DNA of 64,000 bases from Alopecurus myosuroides. Its lineage: Eukaryota; Streptophyta; Magnoliopsida; Poales; Poaceae. The notes beneath the pieces were generated by a model that made no database searches, had not been told where the DNA came from, and worked only from the letters and a program-made list of their open reading frames with translations. Location: positions 106,342,263-106,406,262 of the forward strand of contig CM054059.1 of NCBI GenBank assembly GCA_028641055.1. Reading direction: 5' to 3'. The position numbers and the translations under genes were made by a program. Positions within the stretch are counted from its first letter, which is position 1; each line of letters begins with the position of its first letter. Shown here one piece after another: positions 57,100 through 64,000 of this stretch.

Positions 57100-57662
57100 A
57101 AGGGCACTACTATTACTGCAAAGGTAGTAGATGACCCGTTATGTAATGAATTAGATCCTTATAAAATACCTATGAAAATTGTTGGACATGTTATGGATAT
57201 CTGCTATTATGGTGATGGAACTGTCCATCCTGATGATCATTTGCTCTTTATACATGATTTATGCGAGTTATTCAGGTGTGCAGGTATTACAATGGATCAA
57301 GTTAAAAGGAAATTATTCTCTTGGTCACTGAAAGCAAAAGCTGCGGAATGGTTTAAAATGTTGAAGAATGGTCAATCTATTGGATGGGGGAAATTGTACC
57401 TCTATTTTATTCTAAATTCTATCCTTACAGTGAGATTCATAAAGACCGGAATCAAATATATAATTTCTGTCCTCGTGCTGGAGAGAGTATTGCCCAATCT
57501 TGGGGGAGAATGAAGTTATTAATGCTTAAATGTCCCGTTCATGAGCTCCCGAGTAATATTGTTACCAATAATTTTTATGCAAGGCTTTCTCTTCATGATA
57601 AGGATTTATTGGATGCTTCTTCTTCTGGATCATTCACACGTCTAAAGGAAGAAGCTAAATGA
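57100..57662 (+). pseudogene. Athila-type gag (broken)
   Basis: The first frame has AEWFKMLKNGQSIGWGKLYL-type gag sequence; after a frame change near 57390-57420 it continues with AGESIAQSWGRMKLLMLKCP, characteristic of gypsy gag. The stop is at 57660-57662. A further open frame (57723-58172) is the spacer between gag and protease. Confidence 0.8.
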
Positions 57663-58205
57663 GACCTTCTTGATCATATTCAATAAAATACCGAAGGATG
57701 GGAGAATGACAAAGGTAGAAAGTTGGGTATAAATTACGATTATGAATGCAATAAATCTTTCATGGGAACCGATGATTTCTATAATGTTAGTGTTGTTTGT
57801 GGTCTTGATTCTCAAATATTTGCAACCTGTCTTAAAGCCTTTGCTTCCTATCTTGATATTCCTAAAAAAGAGTATCACAAATATCATGCACCTTATAAAG
57901 ATATTGTTAATTGTGTTCCTGTTAGGAACATAGAAGTGCATGTTGTTAATTCTGTTGTGCCTGAACCTTATATTGATAAAATGCCTTTCCCTGCTAAAGT
58001 AAATGAACATTCTATGGTAGCTGGTGTGTTTAACAAAAGTATAAAGAAACCTATTGAACCTGATGAACAAATAACTATAGAACCTACAGTAGCTATGGTT
58101 AAAGATATTGTTTCTGAAAATGTACAAGATGGACACATTGACTTCTGTGAGGATGCTTCTAATATTGTTTAAAATCCTCATAGACCTAAGAAAACTAGTG
58201 TTCCT

Positions 58206-60324
58206 GTGCTTTCTGTTAAGATTGGTGATCATTGCTATTATGGTTTATGTGATATTGGTGCAAGTTCTAGTGCTATTCCTTACGAGTTTTATAAACAAAT
58301 CATGCATGAAATTGGTTCTTGTGAACTTGAAGATATTGATGTTGCTATTCAACTTGCTAATAGAGAAACTGTCTTTCCAATTGGTATTGTTAGAGATGTG
58401 GAAGTTTTATGTGGTAAAACTAAATATCCTACTGATTTTCTAGTACTGGGTAAAGCTGCTAGTAAAACTTGTCCTATTATTTTTGGTAGACCTTTTTTGA
58501 ACACTTGTGGTGCTGTTATAGATTGTAGGAAGGAGAAAATATCGACTAAATTTGATGGAAAATCTTCTGAGTTTAATTTCTCTAAATTTGCTAGAGCACC
58601 TTATGAAGCTAAATTGCCTGATGAAAATTTTAAAGTTGAACGGCTTGCTTATATTGCTCTTGCTCCTAATAATGCTTTGCAACAGTACATGGAAGACCAT
58701 GAAAGTGAGGTCTTTATGGAAGAAAGAAATGATATTGATGATATTCTTATTCGTCAAACAGTGATGCTAAGACATAATTTACCTGTTGAGGATTTGGGTA
58801 CCACATTACCGCCCAAAGAGGATCTTGTTTTCGATTTAAAACCTTTACCTGATGATCTTAAATATGCTTATATTGATGAAAAGAAAATATATCATGTTAT
58901 TATTAGTTCTAAACTTTCAGGTGAAGAAGAGGAAAGATTATTGGGAATATTGAAGAAACACCGTGAAGCTATTGGATATACTCTTGATGATTTAAAAGGG
59001 ATTTCTCCTACTATGTGTCAGCATGTTATTAATATTGAACCAGATGCAAAGCAGGTAGTTGGACATCAACGTCGTTTAATTCCTAAGATGAAGGAAGTGG
59101 TAAGAAATGAGGTATTAAAAATCCTTGATGCTGGTATTATTTATCCTATTGCTGATAGTAGATGGGTAAGCCATGTGCATTGTGTCTAATGAAAATAAGG
59201 AGCTTATTCCACAAAGAGTAGTAGTTGGTTATAGAATGTGCATTGATTTTAGAAAGGTTAATAAAGTTACTAAGAAAGATCATTATCCTTTACCCTTTAT
59301 TGATCAAATGCTAGAGATGTATTCTAAGAAAACTCATTTTTGCTTTCTTGATGGTTATTCTAGGTTTTCCCAAATTGCTGTTAGGGAAAAAGATCAAGAG
59401 AAAACAACCTTTACTTGTCCTTATGGAACTTATGCTTATAGACGTATGCCTTTTGGCTTGTGTAATGCTCCTGCTACGTTTCAAAGATGCATGTCTGCTA
59501 TATTTCATGGCTTTTGTGAAGAAATTGTGGAAGTATTCATGGACGATTTCTTCGTCTATGGAACTTCTTTTGATAACTACTTGCACAATCTTGATAAATT
59601 TTTGTAGAGATGTGAGGAAACTAATCTTATTCTTAATTGGGAGAAATGCCACTTTATGGTTAATGAGGGAAATGTTCTTGGACATAAAATTTCTGAAAGA
59701 GGTATTCTAGTTGACAGAGCTAAAGTGGAAGCAATAGAGAAAATGCCCTGTCCCAGGGATGTTAAAGTTATTCGTAGTGTTCTTGGTCATGCTAGTTTTT
59801 GTAGAAGGTTTGTTAAAGATTTCTCTAATATATCAAAGCCTCTTACTAATCTTCTTCAAAAATATGTACATTTTGTTTTTGATGATGATTGCAAGGATGC
59901 TTTTAAATTTTTAAAGAAGTTTGTAACTACTGCTCCTATTGTTCAACCACCTGATTAGAATTTACCCTTTGAAATTATGTGTGATGCTAGTGATTTTGTT
60001 GTAGGTGTTGTTCTTGGACAGCGAGTAGATAAGAAATTGAATGTTATTCATTATGCTCATAAGACTCTTGATGCTGCTCAAAAGAATTATGCTACTACTG
60101 AAAACGAGTTATTAGCTGTAGTTTTTGCATGTGATAAATTTAGACCTTATATTGTTGATTCAAAAGACACTATTCATACCGATCATGCTGATATTAGATA
60201 CCTTATGGAGAATAAAGATGCTAAGCCTAGGCTTATTAGATGGGTGTTGCTTTTACAAGAGTTTGATTTGCATATTGTGGATAGAAAATGTGCTCAAAAT
60301 CCTGTTGCTGATAATTTATTTTGA
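58206..60324 (+). pseudogene. Athila-type protease, reverse transcriptase and RNase H (broken)
   Basis: The protease has YGLCDIGASSSAIP (D at 58251; DIG in place of DTG/DLG) and later IIFGRPFLNTCGAVIDC, which is Athila-like. RT starts near 58950 (EAIGYTLDDLKGIS), shifts frame near 59175-59190, and has VFMDDFFVYG near 59533-59562. A stop at 59605-59607 follows, then RNH with [14 protein letters not shown] (about 59980) and [13 protein letters not shown]. It is a better preserved relative of the fragment at 4833-6545. Confidence 0.88.
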
Positions 60325-60911
60325 TTGGAAAACATTGCTTATGACCCTATTCCTGTTAATGATAGTTTTCCAAATGAACAACTAGCCGCAATAAAAGTAA
60401 GCTTGCGGGATAGTCCATGGTATGCTGATTACGCTAATTTTATTGTTTCCAAGTATTTGCCTCCAACATTTACATATCAACAAATAAGGAAATTCTTTTA
60501 TGATTTGAGGCATTATTTTTAGGATGACCCACACTTATATAAAGAAGGAGTAGATGGTATAATGCGAAGATGTGTTCTAGAATATGAACAAAGAGAAATA
60601 TTGAGAAAATGTCATGGTAGTGCTTATGGAGGACATCACGCTGGAGATAAAAACACACAAAAGGTTCTACAATCAGGTTTCTATTGGCCTACTCTCTTTA
60701 AAGATGCACGTAAATTCGTTTTATCTTGTGATGAATGTTAAAGAGTTGGTAATATTTCTACGTAATGAAATGCCTATGAATTATTCTCTAGTTATTGAAC
60801 CTTTTGATTGTTGGGGATTTGACTTTATGGGTCAATTTCCTCCTCCGAATGGTTATACTCATATTCTTGTTGTTGTTGATTATGTTACTAAATGGGTAGA
60901 ACCTATAACTT
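60325..60911 (+). pseudogene. Truncated Athila-type integrase
   Basis: The zinc-binding region is recognisable (CHGSAYGGHHAGDKN, YWPTLFKDARKFVLSCDEC) at about 60610-60740. The start of the core (WGFDFMGQFPPPNGYTH with its first Asp, VVVDYVTKWVE) runs to about 60911. The remaining core and the 3' LTR are absent. AT-rich DNA follows directly, so the element is truncated on this side. Confidence 0.8.
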
Positions 60912-61119
60912 GTTATAGATATAGAATTTAGAATTAGATATAGTGATTATAATTGTTAAAGAAATTTATAATTAGATATAGTTATTATAATTCGTTATAG
61001 ATATGACTTGTTGAAATATAAAATTTGACCAATTTGGAATAGTTGCTAAGTCCATAAACAAAACTAATAATGATATATGTCCAATAGCATGTGTTTTTAG
61101 ATTATTTTTCTTGGCGACG
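60912..61119. other. AT-rich junction between the Athila-type remnant and CACTA-type DNA
   Basis: It contains a short direct repeat (TTAGATATAG..TATTATAATT.GTTA, at about 60934-60956 and 60973-60997). No CACTA terminal repeat could be identified. Confidence 0.3.
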
Positions 61120-61503
61120 ATGTCCCTGTTGGATCCGACGGGTGATGTCCGGGACTGGGCACCGCCAGGTTGGCACTGGGAGGTTCTTCCTACTGGTACA
61201 CGCAGCTTGGTGAGAAATCCGGGTGCCATTGTCGACCTGGATCTTCTTTGGTGGCGATCGCGTGGGCCATGGTCGGTGCACAGGGAGCCGGCCCCCGAGG
61301 AGGTGGTACGTCAGCGTATCAGGGAGGAGGACGATCATGTCAGTCGCTATGTATGCTTGCTGCATAGGGAGTATAACAATAGCTGGTCGATTATACAGAG
61401 GGAACCCTACCATGTGAGTTATGACCCTGTTAGGGTTCCGTATCTGTGGACGCGCAACACTCGTGACTCAGCACCCCGCGGCTTAGGACCTGGTCGAAGT
61501 TAG
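61120..61503 (+). CDS. Unidentified ORF next to the CACTA-type ORF
   Basis: 127 codons from ATG at 61120 to TAG at 61501-61503, GC-rich against an AT-rich surrounding. It is Trp- and Arg-rich (DVRDWAPPGWHWEVL, LDLLWWRSRGPWSVHREPAP, RVPYLWTRNT). It does not match any domain I recognise. It could be an exon of the transposon, a captured host fragment, or a small gene; uninterrupted reading suggests it is young or constrained. Confidence 0.35.
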   Translation: MSLLDPTGDVRDWAPPGWHWEVLPTGTRSLVRNPGAIVDLDLLWWRSRGPWSVHREPAPEEVVRQRIREEDDHVSRYVCLLHREYNNSWSIIQREPYHVSYDPVRVPYLWTRNTRDSAPRGLGPGRS

Positions 61504-61581
61504 TTTGATGTATTAGAGTTAAATAAAAATAGACCCGAGCTATATGTAACAGAATTTTATTCGTGATATCGATGTATTAGA

Positions 61582-61785
61582 GATACCTTAAGTTATTATT
61601 CCGCTACTTTGACTTGTAGAAATATGAGATATCACTTAGTGTTTTCCACATTATTGAAACAATTTTCTTTCATTTGTATTAATGATACCTTAAGTTATTA
61701 TTCCGCTACATTGACTTGTTGAAATAGAGATATCACTTAGTGTTTTCCACATTATTGAATTTTTTTCTTTCATTTGTATTAGTTG
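61582..61785. repeat. 102-bp tandem duplication upstream of the CACTA-type ORF
   Basis: GATACCTTAAGTTATTATTC starts both copies (61582 and 61684). Each copy continues through CACTTAGTGTTTTCCACATT and ends TTTCATTTGTATTA. The two are about 90 percent identical, and the second copy ends five bases before the ATG at 61790. Confidence 0.85.
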
Positions 61786-61789
61786 TGCT

Positions 61790-64000
61790 ATGGACGGCAG
61801 AGAGGGTGAAGAAGACCTGTTCGCGATAATAAAAGATGGTACACTACCCGGGGGACCCAATGAATATGGAGATCAAGATGATGGTGGAGTTCAAGATGAC
61901 GGCTCGCAGTACCTGAACGAGTCAGGTCATGGAATGGAGGAAGAAGAGCAATCAAAAGGATCAGATGTGGCTGCTGCAACAAGCAACGATAATTGCGATG
62001 AACAAGCCTTAGTGAAGGCCGGGGAACCTACTGCTTCCAAGAAGACCTCCGCATCGACGTCCTCTACCAAGCAGTCGAAACGAGGCCCGGCTAAAGAGAT
62101 GGCCTCTAAAGAGCATTTGTTAATCCATGAAGTCTATCGGAATGGAGAACCTGCGGAGCCCCCAAAAGACAACAGTTATGTTCAGAAACCAGTGTGGAGT
62201 TATTGTTAGGGATCTCATCCCGATAAGTGTTCAAGAATGGAATAAGCCAACACAAATAGAAGATTGTCCTGGAGTTACTTTTGTCTCTGATAGGACGAAA
62301 ATCACTCTTTTCGACAAGCTTATGACACATTTCACCCTACCACCATGTGATAAAGAAGAGGAAGCTACAGAAATGCTCAAGACATTCAAGCAATGCTCTC
62401 TTAAGAAGATGGCTCAGGCTTTCAATGCTTACAAGAAAAGATTATGGAAAGAATATCAGACTAAAAAAGAGCTCCAATATTCGAGGGTCCGCTAGAGAAG
62501 CAGAGGCAACACTGGCCAACATTTAAGGTGTACAAGGAATCAGAAGAGGGTATAGAAAGGTCAGCAAAGAATAAGACAAATGAGGCTAAGAAGAAATATC
62601 ACCATACTATCGGTCCAGGTGGCTATGGGGTTTCAATGCCTAAGTTTGATAAACTTGAGGCGGATTTGCGAGCTCTGGGGATCACTCCAGCCACAGAAGA
62701 TTTTCCCATGAGGTCAAGAAATTGGTTACTTGGGCATGGGGCAAAGTTTGATGCAAAGGGGAATCTTATTGTCGATCCAACCATCGCGGTCCCTTTTGTG
62801 GCACTTGTTAGTGTATTCAAAGAGGTTAAAGAGGGAAAGTTCATGACGGAACGAGAGAAAGACGAGTTGACGAAGGCCCTCGGTAATCCGAAACATCCCG
62901 GTTGGACACGAGGCTTCGTAGGATACCTATGGCCGACTGGGTTTAGCGCGGCAGAAGCCAAATATGTATATAAAAGCCGAGAGAGAGGAAAGAAGCTGAA
63001 GGATGCAGAGGTCTTAGAACGGATTGGGGAAATCGAAGCCAAATATCGGCAGGTGCAAAAGCAGATTGACGATCTTACAAGACGATTGCACTCCCAGCCG
63101 CAAGACAATACACTCGTCGGAGGCCCATCTCAACGCCGGAGCAGCGTAGCTTCAACGTAGATACCGGATGACGATGCAGCGGCGATGAGTACACAGGTGA
63201 TACATGATGTTGCTGCACCGATGGTTGCCGTGGATTCAATCAAGGAGAAGACAAATTGTGAGCTCCATGTGTTCGTTTCGAACATATCCATGAAGATGGC
63301 AGATGGCTATGCTTTACCTTGTGTAGATGGAGCAACCTGTCATGGCCAGCCAATCCCACCTAGCTACGCTCGTGTCGGGTGTAGATGATGTTCTGGAGAT
63401 TTGGAGGGCACTGCGGCTTGACTTCCCCGTCGGTGAGATAGAGACACTGGGAGAAGCCTTAATTAGCTTCATAGTATGGAAAAAGGAAAACATAGTGTTT
63501 CCAATGCCACTGTCTCCTATAGCACCTCCTTTTCCGACATCACCTCCTTCTCCGAGAGGCAGTTCACCACCACCTCCACCTCATTCTCCGAGAGCCCATC
63601 CACCATCACCACCTACAACGCGTCCACACCTCGAAGCCATGGACCTCAGCAGCTCGAGTCCGCCTCAATCTCCGCTGCCCCAGGGAAAAGCAGAAGGGTA
63701 CCACCGCTGCCTCTAAGTCCCGCGGGGAAAAGAAGAAGGGTACCACCGCTGCCTCAAAGTCTTCGCCAAAGAAGAAAGCGGCTCAGAAGAAGTAACCCAA
63801 GCCGCCACCAGAGGTGTTGCCTTACGATAGGACTGGCGAGCAGACCGCTGCGTGGGTGGCTGCGGACACGAAACATCAGATGGCTATGTGGGGAAAGAAA
63901 CCCGCCTCCCCACCAAATAAGCCAATATACCCGGATGTACGGAAACACTTTAAGGATCTACTGGAAATTCCATCCCAAGTTGAGCTTAATCTAAATGATG
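61790..64000 (+). pseudogene. CACTA (En/Spm)-associated second ORF, frameshifted and cut by the window edge
   Basis: It starts ATG at 61790 with an acidic N-terminus. A frame change near 62160-62200 enters CGVIVRDLIPISVQEWNKP, and a second near 62465-62475 returns to the original frame (KSEEGIERS-like, then AKKKYHHTIGPGGYG). A stop at 63158-63160 interrupts before the DUF8039-like region (CELHVFVSNISMKMADGYAL, 63262 onward). A Pro/Ser-rich stretch (63480-63700) and LPYDRTGEQTAAW follow towards the edge. This order is the common grass CACTA ORF next to TNP2. Function is not established. The end lies outside the window. Confidence 0.75.

Noticed and set aside
1..64000. tRNA or rRNA genes
   Set aside because: I scanned for obvious tRNA box A/B patterns and rRNA segments and saw none; primer-binding sites resembling tRNA ends belong to retroelements. 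A tRNAscan-SE run would settle it.

Overview
This window is nuclear DNA from a grass, most likely a temperate cereal or relative (Pooideae, Triticeae/Aveneae type). Three kinds of evidence support this: plant gene families with GT-AG introns, GC-rich grass-type coding exons, and the transposon families present. The last include Athila-type gypsy LTRs beginning TGATACGTC/TGATACATCC, Stowaway MITEs with CTCCCTCCGT ends, CACTA-type ORFs and Helitrons with CTAG ends. There is no prokaryotic or organellar content.

Layout. (1) 1-6.5 kb is two Athila-type gypsy remnants lying head to head: a minus-strand LTR plus internal region (1-3254) inserted into the start of a plus-strand LTR (3255-4832), which is followed directly by a decayed pol fragment. 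(2) 6.5-30.3 kb is a gene island. It holds a decayed Myb/SANT plus NAM-associated-type gene on the minus strand (9885-11441), a 3' retroelement tail with an RNase H-like (RVT_3) end and poly(A), and three recognisable host genes: a two-exon LLPH-like ribosome-biogenesis protein (13301-14986, +), a vacuolar sorting receptor (16206-18382, +) with a 1-bp frameshift just before its membrane anchor, and a 15-exon MRD1/RBM19-type nucleolar RNA-binding protein (19089-29999, -). All 15 MRD1 exons join in frame and its start codon is split by an intron. Two Helitrons in opposite orientations and a Stowaway MITE sit in MRD1 introns. (3) 30.8-60.9 kb is a three-level retrotransposon nest. An Athila-type element (30842 to about 60911, +) is split inside its LTR by a Tat-lineage gypsy element (31956-56599, -, target-site duplication GGCGG). 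That element is in turn broken by a solo LTR (37584-39286, duplication ACGAT) and by a nearly complete Sirevirus-like copia element (43833-55787, +, duplication GCAGC). (4) 61-64 kb holds an unidentified ORF, a 102-bp tandem duplication and a frameshifted CACTA-associated ORF that runs off the right edge.

How the genes relate. The LLPH-like gene and the MRD1 gene both belong to ribosome biogenesis, and both have TGGGCY (site II) motifs and a telo-box in their upstream DNA, as is common for plant ribosome-related genes. The sorting receptor belongs to the secretory pathway and is convergent with MRD1. The most unusual content lies in the nest. The copia element carries an extra 3' gene with its own TATA box, a 5' intron and CCGGAA-TTCCGG palindromes shared with its LTR. 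The Tat element carries intron-containing ORFs on its antisense strand beside an array of hairpin-forming tandem repeats. All retroelement proteins here carry stops or frameshifts and appear inactive.
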